DNA from: Lachnospiraceae bacterium
GTDB lineage: Bacteria; Bacillota; Clostridia; Lachnospirales; Lachnospiraceae
Assembly: GCA_021202075.1 (NCBI GenBank)
Contig: JAJQDT010000060.1
Coordinates: 1 to 64,000, forward strand
DNA: 64,000 bases
Reading direction: 5' to 3'
In this document: positions 10,125 through 20,887 of the stretch, piece after piece
Layout: every line of letters starts with the position of its first letter
Numbering within the stretch: the stretch's first letter is position 1
Program-made: the position numbers and the translations under genes
Notes under the pieces: model-generated
What the model saw: the letters and a program-made list of their open reading frames with translations, nothing else
Database searches by the model: none
What the model was told of the DNA's origin: nothing

Positions 10125-10625
10125 TCAGTACAGATTCACCTTTCTCGGGGCAATCCGCCGGATATCAGCAATAATCGCGTCATCCAGCTCGACCGCGATC
10201 AGCTTCTGGCCTTTCTCCTCGTTGAATACCAGGATATAGCTGCACTCCGGGGCATGACCCGATGTATAATCCTCGTATTTCGCTCCCTGCCGGCTAAGAT
10301 AAGAATCCAGGGCGTGAGATTTCGACGGCGCCAGAACTTCCAGATGCTCCATGTCATAGCTGGCGACTCTCTTGCGTTTCTGTTTGGAATAAATCGCGTC
10401 AATATCCAACTCCCCGTTTACGTACAGGTATTCATACTCCACATCCAGCCTGGGCCCGACAAAAATGGTCACAAGCAAAAAAACAAGCGCTCCGATCAGA
10501 AACGGCCACAGGATCACACCGACCACGACGCAGAGCCCGGTCATCACCGGGAAAAACCCTTTTAGAAATTTCTTCCCTGCCGGCATATCCGGCTTCACCA
10601 GGATCTCCCGATACATATCACTCAT
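10125..10625 (-). CDS. two-helix membrane protein, DUF6106-like
   Basis: A 166-residue protein with two close hydrophobic helices at about 25-60 and a soluble cytoplasmic-type remainder. The sequence resembles the DUF6106 family of Clostridia as I remember it; no function is known for it. AAAGGGGG stands 7-8 bases before the ATG. It is co-directional with the gene upstream and with guaB downstream. Confidence 0.65.
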   Translation of the reverse strand: MSDMYREILVKPDMPAGKKFLKGFFPVMTGLCVVVGVILWPFLIGALVFLLVTIFVGPRLDVEYEYLYVNGELDIDAIYSKQKRKRVASYDMEHLEVLAPSKSHALDSYLSRQGAKYEDYTSGHAPECSYILVFNEEKGQKLIAVELDDAIIADIRRIAPRKVNLY

Positions 10626-10750
10626 TTTTCATATCCCCCTTTGTTTCTATTTTTTTGCCTTTTATTATCATGTCGGCAGAGCAACATTCATTATCATTCA
10701 CGAAAAACCTCGTGCGGATAAGTATGGCAGCCTTATGTGCTCTCCCATAT

Positions 10751-11431
10751 TTATTCCGAAAACAGCCAGTCAAAAAACTCCGCTGTGGCATCGATATTCA
10801 CTCCATTGACAACCACACCGCCATAAACTGTGCCATCATCCGGATATACGCTGTATTCCAGCAGCTTCGGCGCATTCGCCAGGTCGATGGCATACGGGGC
10901 GCTCTCGCCTTCCTCATTTTCCATATAAACGAGCAAATCCGACCACTGTTCGAGCTGCTCCTCTGAGAAAATATCTCTCAGATCCATAAAATAGCTCCAC
11001 CCGGCATATTCCTCGAAATTCTCCGCATCCATAAGAATCACATCCGCCATCTGAGCGGAAATGACAGCCGTAAACTTCATCTGATTGGCATAGCTGGTCG
11101 AATAATCCTCTTCATCGAGAAGTATGCTGGTATCGATGGATATCTCCTCTTTATCGCCAATCCCGCCGAGATACTCCGTATAATCCGCCGTCAGCGCTTC
11201 TGAGTCCACATAATAGGTGTTGCAGTTGACCATACAGACATAGAGCAGCGTATCGATCTGAAGGTTGTGGTAAATGGTGAATGCCAGATTGACTGCCAGA
11301 ATAATGACAACAAGAATCACCATCTGAAGCTTATAATAGTCCCACACATATGCAATCCTGGCTTTCCAGGAAAGCGCCTTTAATTTCCTCAGTTCCTCCC
11401 GCATCCTGTCTTTTAGCTTTCGGTCATCCAT
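10751..11431 (-). CDS. single-pass membrane protein of unknown function
   Basis: A 226-residue protein. A basic, Lys/Arg-rich N-terminus (about 1-30) precedes one membrane helix (about 36-56), followed by an acidic extracellular domain. I do not recognise a catalytic motif. Comparable Clostridia proteins are annotated hypothetical. The ribosome site AAAGGAGC is strong, so the gene is expressed. It precedes the DUF6106-like gene by 125 bases, and the two membrane proteins may work together. Confidence 0.65.
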   Translation of the reverse strand: MDDRKLKDRMREELRKLKALSWKARIAYVWDYYKLQMVILVVIILAVNLAFTIYHNLQIDTLLYVCMVNCNTYYVDSEALTADYTEYLGGIGDKEEISIDTSILLDEEDYSTSYANQMKFTAVISAQMADVILMDAENFEEYAGWSYFMDLRDIFSEEQLEQWSDLLVYMENEEGESAPYAIDLANAPKLLEYSVYPDDGTVYGGVVVNGVNIDATAEFFDWLFSE

Positions 11432-11504
11432 CCTGTGTGCTCCTTTGGTTCTCCGACAGGTCAGCCGAACAGCATCTGTCTGTCATGAGACGTATTTTAA
11501 CACA

Positions 11505-11540
11505 AAAGAGGATAAACTTCTACAAGTTTACCCTCTTTTT
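11505..11540 (-). terminator. bidirectional terminator after groEL
   Basis: AAAGAGG-TAAACTT pairs with AAGTTTA-CCTCTTT around a 4-base loop, with runs of A and T on the two sides. It lies about 110 bases past the groEL stop and ahead of the next gene's ribosome site. Confidence 0.8.
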
Positions 11541-11652
11541 TACAAACTTTTCACAGGTTACCGGCCGACAGCACAGTGCTGCTTAAGACCCGGCTGTTTA
11601 CGGTCCGATCTCACCTGTCCGCCGCGAAAGAATCTCCATCCGTTCTCACAGA

Positions 11653-13311
<1,659 letters not shown>

Positions 13312-13442
13312 TCAAACCTGAGCATCGTTCACATCTTATATATAAATCTACGATACAAAGCAGTAAATACAAAGCATTGAAAAATCATTCTATGAAAAAT
13401 ACGCCTGTGCTTCTGTAAATCACGAATCCCTGCAAATCAGGC

Positions 13443-13748
<306 letters not shown>

Positions 13749-13773
13749 TTATATCTGTCTGTCTTTCATTTTA

Positions 13774-13800
13774 TTAGCACTCGCCAGATTCGAGTGCTAA
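13774..13800 (-). promoter_or_regulatory. CIRCE element (HrcA operator)
   Basis: TTAGCACTC at 13774-13782, nine bases, then GAGTGCTAA at 13792-13800: the perfect CIRCE consensus. It lies just downstream of the -10 box, overlapping the expected start of transcription. Confidence 0.97.
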
Positions 13801-13812
13801 CGAACAATGCTT

Positions 13813-13841
13813 ATATTAGTGAAATCGGATGATTAATGCAA
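13813..13841 (-). promoter_or_regulatory. sigma-A promoter of groESL
   Basis: On the minus strand the -35 box TTGCAT (13836-13841) and -10 box TAATAT (13813-13818) are 17 bases apart, immediately upstream of CIRCE. Confidence 0.8.
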
Positions 13842-13933
13842 CTTCAAACAAGCTTGAATTTCGGTCGATTTTATCGATAAATCTCCCAAATACTCACTAT
13901 TTCTCACTTTTTCATAGCAATTCCATTTTTTTG

Positions 13934-13972
13934 AAAAAAATAGCCGCGCCAATCGTGAATCGATTGGCGCGG
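13934..13972 (-). terminator. rho-independent terminator after codY
   Basis: CCGCGCCAATCG and CGATTGGCGCGG form a 12-bp stem with a 5-base loop, followed on the minus strand by a short spacer and a T run. It stands beyond the family A repeat that follows codY. Confidence 0.88.
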
Positions 13973-13980
13973 ATTTTGTC

Positions 13981-14055
13981 CATACCCGCGAAGCGCAACT
14001 TTAAATGCGCGGCTTTCATTGTATTACATGTCCGTACACCCGCAAAGCGGGTATG
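13981..14055. repeat. dispersed palindromic repeat, family A copy 2
   Basis: The ends CATACCCGC (13981-13989) and GCGGGTATG (14047-14055) are inverted repeats. The interior has the family core GCGCAACTTTAAATGCGCGG. It ends two bases before the codY stop codon. Confidence 0.75.
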
Positions 14056-14057
14056 AA

Positions 14058-14840
14058 CTACAGATTCTTGCTCTTCTTGATTTCCTCGAGCTCATCAAAC
14101 ACATAATCGTTCAGGACCTTGATGTAGGTGCCCTTCATGCCGGAGGATCTTGATTCAATCACGCCGGCACTTTCAAACTTGCGAAGCGCATTCACGATCA
14201 CCGAGCGCGTAATCCCGACCCTGTCAGCGATCTTGCTGGCTACGAGGATCCCTTCCGAACCATCCAGCTCATCAAAAATATGGATGAGCGCTTCCATCTC
14301 GGAAAAGGAAAGCGTGCTGATCGCGGACTTGACGATCTGGATCTTCCGGTTCTCTTCTGCATTCTCTTCATTGACGGAGCGCATCATTTCCAGACCGACC
14401 ACCGTGGTGCCGTACTCGCTCAGAATGATATCGTCAATATCGTACTGTTTGTCATATTTGTACATAAAAACAGTGCCAAGTCGCTCTCCCGCAATATCGA
14501 TCGGATTGATGATGGCCTGATACCGCTTCACATTTTCGCCGACAAACCCCAGCGTCTCCAGATTCACGTTTTCTTTTGTAGAAAGTACCCCGAGGAGGCG
14601 CTCATTCAGCAACGGATCAATAAATCCGCCGACCCGATCCACGATCAATTCCCTGATTTCCTCTACTCCGTCGCACAACCCGACGCCAAGCACCTTTCCT
14701 TTTCGGCTGATTACCAGAATGTTCGAATCGAGAATCCCGGTAAGTACGTCACAGATGTCGTTGAAAACTACTTTGCTGGTATTATTGTTGTGCAACAATT
14801 GATTGATTTTTCTGGTCTTATCCAGCAATTGTACACTCAT
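14058..14840 (-). CDS. codY: GTP-sensing transcriptional pleiotropic repressor CodY
   Basis: At 260 residues from this start it has the standard CodY length. The N-terminal GAF-type domain senses branched-chain amino acids, with GTP as second effector, and the C-terminal winged HTH has ASKIADRVGITRSVIVNALR. CodY represses nitrogen, transport and stationary-phase genes. The start at 14840 (MSVQLLDKTRKIN) is chosen over an upstream ATG because GGAGGAGG sits 7 bases before it. It is the last gene of the comM-dprA-topA-codY series, but has its own promoter carrying a CodY box. Confidence 0.97.
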   Translation of the reverse strand: MSVQLLDKTRKINQLLHNNNTSKVVFNDICDVLTGILDSNILVISRKGKVLGVGLCDGVEEIRELIVDRVGGFIDPLLNERLLGVLSTKENVNLETLGFVGENVKRYQAIINPIDIAGERLGTVFMYKYDKQYDIDDIILSEYGTTVVGLEMMRSVNEENAEENRKIQIVKSAISTLSFSEMEALIHIFDELDGSEGILVASKIADRVGITRSVIVNALRKFESAGVIESRSSGMKGTYIKVLNDYVFDELEEIKKSKNL

Positions 14841-14980
14841 TTTGTACCTCCTCCGCACTTTTTCTTTCATGGCTTTCCATCTACGTGCAACAAAGCCATA
14901 TCCGGCACGGATTTTCCCCGAATATCAGAGAATTTCCCCCTGATGTGGAAATCCAATGCACATTTCCTTTATAATGATTT

Positions 14981-15009
14981 ATATTACCATGAAATTTTCA
15001 GAAAATCAA
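14981..15009 (-). promoter_or_regulatory. sigma-A promoter of codY overlapped by a CodY box
   Basis: On the minus strand TTGATT (15004-15009) and TAATAT (14981-14986) are 17 bases apart. The plus-strand AATTTTCAGAAAATC at 14993-15007 matches the 15-base CodY consensus AATTTTCWGAAAATT at 14 positions and covers the spacer and most of the -35 box. This implies autorepression. Confidence 0.78.
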
Positions 15010-15115
15010 CCTGTAAAATGCGAATTTGATGCAAATTTTATCATTATTGATGATTCAGAACAGCATGCCACAAATTGCCTTTTCATTTTGATGCAGTTCA
15101 AGACGGTTGCAAAAA

Positions 15116-17173
15116 CTATTTGCTGACATACCCGCACTCTTTATTCTCACAGACAATCCGGTTCCCTTTCTCGACCATGTATCTCCCGCACTGCGGGCAG
15201 CGCTCCGCGACCGGCTTTGCCCAGGACATAAAATCACACGTCGGCGAGTTCTCGCAGCCAAAATAGCGTCGTCCCTTCTTCGTCATTTTTATCACAACCT
15301 CTTTCCCGCATTGCGGGCAGGGGATGCCGATTTTCTCCAGATACGGTTTGGTGTTGCGGCACTCCGGAAATCCCGGACAGGCGAGGAATTTCCCATGACG
15401 GCCATATTTGACCACCATATTGCGCCCGCATTCCTCACATATGACGTCCGTCACCTCATCCTCAATCGTAACCTTCTCCAGATTTTCCTCCGCGGCCGTC
15501 ACCGCCTCGTCCAGATCCGGATAAAAATTTTCGACCACCGTTTTCCAGTTTGTCTTTCCCTCGCCGACGGAATCCAGAAGCGCCTCCATGTTTGCGGTGA
15601 AATTAACATCTACAATGGCCGGAAATGCCTCCTTCATCATACGATTGACCACGTCGCCAAGCTCTGTGATATAAAGGTTCTTATTTTCCTTTGCCACATA
15701 ATGGCGCGCGATGATCGTTGTGATGGTAGGCGCATAAGTGCTCGGACGCCCGATGCCCTTCTCTTCCAGCGCGCGCACAAGAGACGCTTCCGTATAATGC
15801 GCAGGCGGCTGCGTAAAATGCTGCCGTACGTCCGCATTCCCGGCTCTTAACTGCATTCCCTTTTCGATGTTGCCCGTGATGCGGTTATTCTCCTCTTTTT
15901 CCTCTTCCTCATCGGTATATACACTGCGGAAGCCTTCGAAAATGAGCTTTGAAGCAGATACCGTGAACCGGTAACCCGCTGCCCCGATCCGGATAGCAGT
16001 CGTCTCGAATCTCGCCGGCGTCATCCGGCTCGCTGTGAAACGTTTCCAAATCAGCTGATACAGGCGGAAGAGATCCCTGCTAAGCGAATCCTTTACCGCA
16101 TAAGGAGTACGGGAAATATCGGTCGGGCGGATGGCTTCGTGCGCATCCTGAATTTTCCTGCCATCGTCCTTCTGTTCCGTATGCTCTGCGGCATACTCCT
16201 CCCCATAATTCGAGCTGATGTATGCTTTTGCAGCCGCACCCGCCTCATCCGCAATCCTGGTGGAATCCGTACGCAGATACGTGATCAGTCCGATTGTACC
16301 GCTGCCATCGATATCTACACCTTCATAAAGCTGCTGCGCGAGGCGCATGGTTTTCTGTGTGGAAAAATTCAGCACATTCGCCGCCTCCTGCTGCAGAGTA
16401 CTGGTAGTAAAAGGCTGCGGCGCTTTCCTGACCCGCTCGCTTTTTTTCACTTCCTCTACAACATACTCCGCATTTTCCAGTGATTTCAGCAGCTCATCCA
16501 TCTCTTTCTGGGAAGAAATGGTGAGTTTCTTATCCGTTCCAAAGAAACGGGCAACCAGCGGCTTCTTTTCCTTTCCGGCAAACAGCTCCATATCCAGCGT
16601 CCAGTATTCTTCCGGAAGAAAAGCTGTGATCTCGTCCTCCCGGTCCCCGATCATGCGCAGCGCAACTGACTGCACACGTCCGGCGCTTAAGCCCCGCTTC
16701 ACCTTTTTCCAGAGCAGCGGACTGATCTTATAGCCCACCATGCGGTCCAGAATCCGCCGGGTCTGCTGGGCATCTACCAGATCCATATCGATTGCACGCG
16801 GATGCTTCAGGGATTCCTTTACCGCGCTTTTCGTGATTTCATTAAAGGTAATTCGTTTCTGTTTCTTCGGATCAATCTTCAGCGCCTCGGTCAGATGCCA
16901 CGAAATCGCCTCGCCTTCGCGGTCAGGGTCCGTTGCGAGATAGACCCTGTCTGCCTTCTTTTCCGCTTTCCGAAGCTGCGCGAGCGTTTCCCCCTTTCCC
17001 CGGATGGTAATGTACTTCGGTTCATATCCATGCTCCACGTCCACGCCCAGACGGCTTTTCGGAAGATCGCGTACGTGTCCGCCGGACGCCAGTACCTCAT
17101 AATTGGAGCCAAGAAATTTTTTTATTGTCTTCACTTTCGCAGGTGACTCCACAATCACCAGATTCTTAGCCAT
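15116..17173 (-). CDS. topA: DNA topoisomerase I
   Basis: A 685-residue type IA topoisomerase that relaxes negative supercoils. The N-terminal Toprim domain has VIVESPAKVKTIKKFLG and ATDPDREGEAISWHL. The active-site Tyr lies in IGLITYLRTDSTRI. Three C-terminal zinc-ribbon modules are seen as CEECGRNM...CPGFPEC, CPQCGKEV...C and CPQCGRYM...C. The start is 7 bases past the dprA stop, so the two are co-transcribed. Confidence 0.97.
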   Translation of the reverse strand: MAKNLVIVESPAKVKTIKKFLGSNYEVLASGGHVRDLPKSRLGVDVEHGYEPKYITIRGKGETLAQLRKAEKKADRVYLATDPDREGEAISWHLTEALKIDPKKQKRITFNEITKSAVKESLKHPRAIDMDLVDAQQTRRILDRMVGYKISPLLWKKVKRGLSAGRVQSVALRMIGDREDEITAFLPEEYWTLDMELFAGKEKKPLVARFFGTDKKLTISSQKEMDELLKSLENAEYVVEEVKKSERVRKAPQPFTTSTLQQEAANVLNFSTQKTMRLAQQLYEGVDIDGSGTIGLITYLRTDSTRIADEAGAAAKAYISSNYGEEYAAEHTEQKDDGRKIQDAHEAIRPTDISRTPYAVKDSLSRDLFRLYQLIWKRFTASRMTPARFETTAIRIGAAGYRFTVSASKLIFEGFRSVYTDEEEEKEENNRITGNIEKGMQLRAGNADVRQHFTQPPAHYTEASLVRALEEKGIGRPSTYAPTITTIIARHYVAKENKNLYITELGDVVNRMMKEAFPAIVDVNFTANMEALLDSVGEGKTNWKTVVENFYPDLDEAVTAAEENLEKVTIEDEVTDVICEECGRNMVVKYGRHGKFLACPGFPECRNTKPYLEKIGIPCPQCGKEVVIKMTKKGRRYFGCENSPTCDFMSWAKPVAERCPQCGRYMVEKGNRIVCENKECGYVSK

Positions 17174-17180
17174 AAAAACC

Positions 17181-18260
17181 TCACTTCACTTTTACATAAA
17201 AATTCTGCTCTGTCTCTCTGATAAGCCCTTTCATTTCAAGCGACAGAAGACAGTCGCACAGATCCGAAAGAGACAGAGCGGTGTTTTCTTCCAGCTCCCA
17301 CAGGCTTTTGCCGTGCAAACCGAACCTACTATACACTAATTTTTCTGCAGGTGCAAGTGTAATGTTTGCGGAACTTTTCCGCTTCTGTTTTTTATAGCCC
17401 GGGAAAACGACCTCTGCAAATGTTTCCGGAGACTGAATCAGCCCCGCGCCCTGAGAAATCAGCTCGTTGCATCCATAGCTCAGATCATCGTCCGGGCGCC
17501 CCGGAACGGCGTAGACCGGACGCCCCTGATCCAGAGCAAATTCCGCCGTGATCAGAGAGCCGCTTTTTTTCCTCGCCTCTACGACAACCACAACATCCGA
17601 AAGCCCGCTGATAATCCGGTTGCGCATCGGAAAATGTGTCGGCATCGCTTTCGTACCGGCCGGAAATTCGGAAATCAGCCCTCCCTGCTGTTCCAGGCGG
17701 GCAAACAGCAGCCGGTGAGAAGCCGGATAGCAGATATCGACGCCGCTGCCAAGAACCCCGTAGCTTGCGCCGCCCTCCTCGAGAGCCGCCCACTGCGCGG
17801 CGCCGTCAATCCCATAAGCCGCTCCGCTCACGACCACGCCCTGCGCCCGGATCACCTCGCGCGCAATCGCCTCCGCCATCACCTTCCCGCCCGGCGTGCA
17901 CATGCGCGCGCCCACGATTGCCACACTTCTGGCATTCTCAGGCGGCAGTTTCCCCCTGTAAAACAGACCATACGGCCGGTCGCGCAGAGACTTCAGACGC
18001 TCCGGGTACCCCTCCTGCTCCTGGCTGATAAATTCTATTCCCTGTTCCTTGCGCGTATGCGCGGTGTCCTCCGGAGAGGACTTCTTTTTGTACTCAATCA
18101 CTTTCTGTATCCAGCGGCATCCCCGGTCGCGCAGAAACAGCATCTCCTTCTCCGACGCCTCCCAGACGCCCTTCGGCGTATGAAAACAATGCAGCAGGAT
18201 TTCCCGCTGCGTCCGGTAAATGCCCGGGATACTGCAAAACCATTCCCAATATAGCTCCAT
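17181..18260 (-). CDS. dprA: DNA processing protein DprA
   Basis: A 359-residue DprA/Smf protein. In transformable bacteria DprA protects incoming single-stranded DNA and loads RecA. The Rossmann-like core shows VAIVGARMCTPGGKV, SGAAYGIDGAAQ, LGSGVDICYPASH, FPMRNRIISGLSDVVVVVEA and SGSLITAEFALDQGR. A C-terminal winged helix may be present at about 290-359. AGGAGGGG precedes the ATG. It is translationally close to topA, and comM lies upstream, a common clostridial order. Confidence 0.95.
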   Translation of the reverse strand: MELYWEWFCSIPGIYRTQREILLHCFHTPKGVWEASEKEMLFLRDRGCRWIQKVIEYKKKSSPEDTAHTRKEQGIEFISQEQEGYPERLKSLRDRPYGLFYRGKLPPENARSVAIVGARMCTPGGKVMAEAIAREVIRAQGVVVSGAAYGIDGAAQWAALEEGGASYGVLGSGVDICYPASHRLLFARLEQQGGLISEFPAGTKAMPTHFPMRNRIISGLSDVVVVVEARKKSGSLITAEFALDQGRPVYAVPGRPDDDLSYGCNELISQGAGLIQSPETFAEVVFPGYKKQKRKSSANITLAPAEKLVYSRFGLHGKSLWELEENTALSLSDLCDCLLSLEMKGLIRETEQNFYVKVK

Positions 18261-18343
18261 GGCGGATCCCCTCCTGTATAATCAGGCAAAATATATGGCT
18301 ATAGCCATTCGCAAATTTTTTGTTTATATTTTTTTAATTGTAC

Positions 18344-18371
18344 TTGACTTTTATTTTATCTGAGTTATAAT
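18344..18371 (+). promoter_or_regulatory. sigma-A promoter of a candidate small RNA
   Basis: On the plus strand TTGACT (18344-18349), 16 bases, then TATAAT (18366-18371). It points away from dprA, against the surrounding genes, and the candidate RNA begins about 7 bases after the -10 box. Confidence 0.7.
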
Positions 18372-18378
18372 TTGGTTT

Positions 18379-18445
18379 AAGAAAGGAAGCGGGTTTTTAA
18401 CCGTACAGCGAAAGCTCAAGCGGGTTACTCCGTTTCCTTTCTTAT
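18379..18445 (+). ncRNA. candidate structured small RNA between comM and dprA
   Basis: AAGAAAGGAAGCGG (18379-18392) pairs with CCGTTTCCTTTCTT (18430-18443): 14 pairs, one of them G-U. Inside, AACCG pairs with CGGGTT with one bulged base, and AGC-GAAA-GCT forms a GNRA-capped hairpin. It starts at the expected distance from a near-consensus promoter and lacks an open reading frame with a ribosome site. Neither strand has a classic U-run at the hairpin foot, so a simple terminator is unlikely. I do not recognise it as a known RNA family. Confidence 0.55.
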
Positions 18446-18482
18446 ATTTCTCTTCATAATTTCCCCTCTCGTAACCTGTTTA

Positions 18483-20006
18483 TTACTCTAAAAACTTCGA
18501 CGGACGATACCGCACGGCTTCGCCAAGATGCCGGATGGTAATATCCCCGCCCCCATCCAGATCCGCAATCGTGCGGGCGACGCGCAGCATCCGGTGGCAG
18601 GCGCGCGCCGTCAGTTTCTTCGTCTCATAGATCTGCTGCATGAATCGATCTTCTTCCGTGCCCAGGGCGCAGTATTTCCCCAGCATAGAAGCAGGCAGGC
18701 CGGAATTGAACCGGATTCCTGCGCCCTGATAGCGTCGGCTCTGGATCTCCTGCGCCCGCAAAACCCGCTCACGTATCTGTCGGCTGGTCTCTTCCGGCTG
18801 ACCGCCGGAGAGCTCCTGATAGGAGACCGGCCGAACCTCCGCGTGCAGATCAATCCGATCCAGCAAAGGACGGCTGATCCGGTGAAGATAACTGCGGATC
18901 TCCCCTTCGGAGCAGGTACAGCGAGTCCGGTCCGGATAGTAGCCGCAGTAGCACGGGTTCCTCGATGCAACAAGCATAAAATCCGCCGGAAATACATACT
19001 GTCCGCTGTTTCTGGAAATGCGCACCTCCCCCTCTTCGAGCGGCTGCCTCAGAATCTCCAGCGCCTCTCTCTGGAATTCCGGAAGCTCATCCAGATACAA
19101 AACGCCCCGGTGGGCCAGGCTGATCTCCCCCGGATGCGGAATGCTCCCGCCGCCGGCAAGAGCGACCGCGGATATCGTGTGGTGCGGCATCCGGAAGGGG
19201 CGTTTCAGAAGAACGCCATCCGGGGGCAGTGTTCCGGCTACACTGTGAATCTGAGAGACCTCCAGCACCTCGTCCGGATGGAGCGGCGGCAGGATTCCGG
19301 GAATCCGCCTGGCAATCATCGTCTTTCCGACGCCCGGCTGCCCGGTCAGAAGCAGATTGTGCATCCCGGCCGCCGCGATTTCCGCAGCCCGTTTGGCCAT
19401 CGCCTGTCCATGAATATCGGCAAAATCCTCCTCGATCACCGGCGCGTGTTCCTGCAGTTTTTCTTCTATATTAATAGTCACGCTCTCCAGCTTCCTCGCA
19501 GAGAGCAGATGCTCTGTCACCTCGCGCAGCGTTCTGGCTCCGTAAACAGCAATCCCCTGGATCACGCCGCCCTCCGCCGCATTCTCCTTCGGAACGATGC
19601 AGGAGGTAAAGCCTGCCCGCTTCGCCTCAAGCACCATACCCAGGACGCCCGGGATCCGGCAGATACTGCCATCCAGCCCCAGCTCCCCGGCAAAAAACAC
19701 ATGCTCCAGTCCTTCCTCGGGCAGATAGTGGTGCGCCGCAAGAAGCGCGACCGCAATCGGCAGATCATAGCCGGAGCCGGATTTTCGAATATCTGCCGGA
19801 GCCAGATTCACCATGATCCTTTTGGGCTGCATGGGAAACCCCGAATTGCGCAGGGCGGTCTTCACCCGATCCTGCGCCTCCTTCACTTCACTCGCCAGAT
19901 AGCCAACCATAGAAAACAATGGCAGTCCGTCGCTCACATCCGTCTCTACGGAAATGATACGGCACTGCACGCCATTCAGTGCCGCTGTAAATACTTTACT
20001 GTACAA
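18483..20006 (-). CDS. comM: YifB/ComM family Mg-chelatase-like AAA+ ATPase
   Basis: The 507-residue protein has an N-terminal Lon-protease-like fold (DGLPLFSMVGYLASEVKEAQ), a central AAA+ Mg-chelatase domain with Walker A GQPGVGKTMIARRI and the Walker B-type GVLYLDELPEF, and a C-terminal domain with LTARACHRMLRVARTIADL. In Gram-negatives ComM is a hexameric helicase aiding branch migration in transformation. The TTG at 20006 is chosen as start because AAAGGGGGAG lies 5-7 bases before it and the protein then begins (M)YSKVFTAAL as relatives do. The ATG at 20030 would put the ribosome site inside the gene. Confidence 0.92.
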   Translation of the reverse strand: MYSKVFTAALNGVQCRIISVETDVSDGLPLFSMVGYLASEVKEAQDRVKTALRNSGFPMQPKRIMVNLAPADIRKSGSGYDLPIAVALLAAHHYLPEEGLEHVFFAGELGLDGSICRIPGVLGMVLEAKRAGFTSCIVPKENAAEGGVIQGIAVYGARTLREVTEHLLSARKLESVTINIEEKLQEHAPVIEEDFADIHGQAMAKRAAEIAAAGMHNLLLTGQPGVGKTMIARRIPGILPPLHPDEVLEVSQIHSVAGTLPPDGVLLKRPFRMPHHTISAVALAGGGSIPHPGEISLAHRGVLYLDELPEFQREALEILRQPLEEGEVRISRNSGQYVFPADFMLVASRNPCYCGYYPDRTRCTCSEGEIRSYLHRISRPLLDRIDLHAEVRPVSYQELSGGQPEETSRQIRERVLRAQEIQSRRYQGAGIRFNSGLPASMLGKYCALGTEEDRFMQQIYETKKLTARACHRMLRVARTIADLDGGGDITIRHLGEAVRYRPSKFLE

Positions 20007-20371
20007 AATCGCTCCCCCTTTACACCTCATCTTTGTCCATTCGGAATATTCATTTCATATATTCTCTTTGATGCTTTTTAATATATAATCATTGCTTGTT
20101 CATGGTCTAATTGCAATATATATTATCTAAAATCGATTTATTTGTCAATATTCATAGCTCATTTTATTAGTTTTATTTCTTAATCATTTATTAATTTCGC
20201 ATTACATCTGATATTTTATGAATAAACAGCATGAATTCTGGTCATAATGATGAGGAAGGAACAGACATGTGCCTCATCGTCCACACTCGATGATTTCATT
20301 ATTCTTCATTATTCTTCATTATTCTTCACGAAGCACACTTTATGCAGAGAACAAAACAGAAAGGAATTTCC
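20007..20371. other. A/T-rich intergenic region with a short tandem repeat
   Basis: No gene is seen between comM and the small protein gene. A CATTATTCTT-type unit is repeated three to four times at about 20292-20329. The rest is A/T-rich. Confidence 0.6.
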
Positions 20372-20602
20372 ATGAAAGAAAACTGCAACCACAAAAATTC
20401 AACCCCGGAATCGGCCGCGTTTACTGACCCTTCGTTTACTGACCCTTACCTGGCCGGAAGCGTCAGCTCCGATACGGAATGCACCGGGCTGATGCCAACG
20501 CCCCCTGCCTCCGACGCCGAATTAGAGTCATATAAAGAAATGTATCCATTCAGTCCCGCTCAGGTTGTTCCGGTGAACAGGAAAGAAGAAAGCGATTCAT
20601 AA
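20372..20602 (+). CDS. small conserved protein with TECTGLMP motif
   Basis: A 76-residue hydrophilic protein without signal peptide or membrane segment. The start at 20372 has AAAGGAA 5-6 bases upstream. The middle carries SSDTECTGLMPTPP followed by an acidic ELESYKEMYPF helix. From memory, the TECTGL motif recurs in short Clostridia proteins of unknown function. An in-frame direct repeat (FTDP twice, 15 bases) stands before the motif. It is alone on its strand, 285 bases ahead of the secreted-enzyme pair. I cannot assign a function. Confidence 0.6.
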   Translation: MKENCNHKNSTPESAAFTDPSFTDPYLAGSVSSDTECTGLMPTPPASDAELESYKEMYPFSPAQVVPVNRKEESDS

Positions 20603-20887
20603 GAATTTCCCTCGTTTGAAAGAATGCAGCCGCAATCCCATTCGCTTCAGATGATCGATTATGCCACAAAAGGAATGCCATAAAGCAACAAAAGTAAAGC
20701 TTGCATTAGCATATATTATCTGCTATAATTTTCTATGCATGAACATTGGTAGTTGTATATAAACGCTTGTGCTGAGAATATTTGCAAAAACTGGTCTTCC
20801 TTCCGCACATAAAATATACAGATTACTTATGTTGCCATTTCTCATAATCATTTATGAGAGTCCAGTTTGAAAGAGAGGGAGAAATGT

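Noticed and set aside
18379-18445. The comM-dprA hairpin as a plain terminator of comM
   Set aside because: No T run follows on the minus strand and a promoter points into it from the plus strand.
20292-20329. CATTATTCTT repeats as a CRISPR-like array
   Set aside because: Units are 10 bases with no unique spacers; it is a simple tandem repeat.
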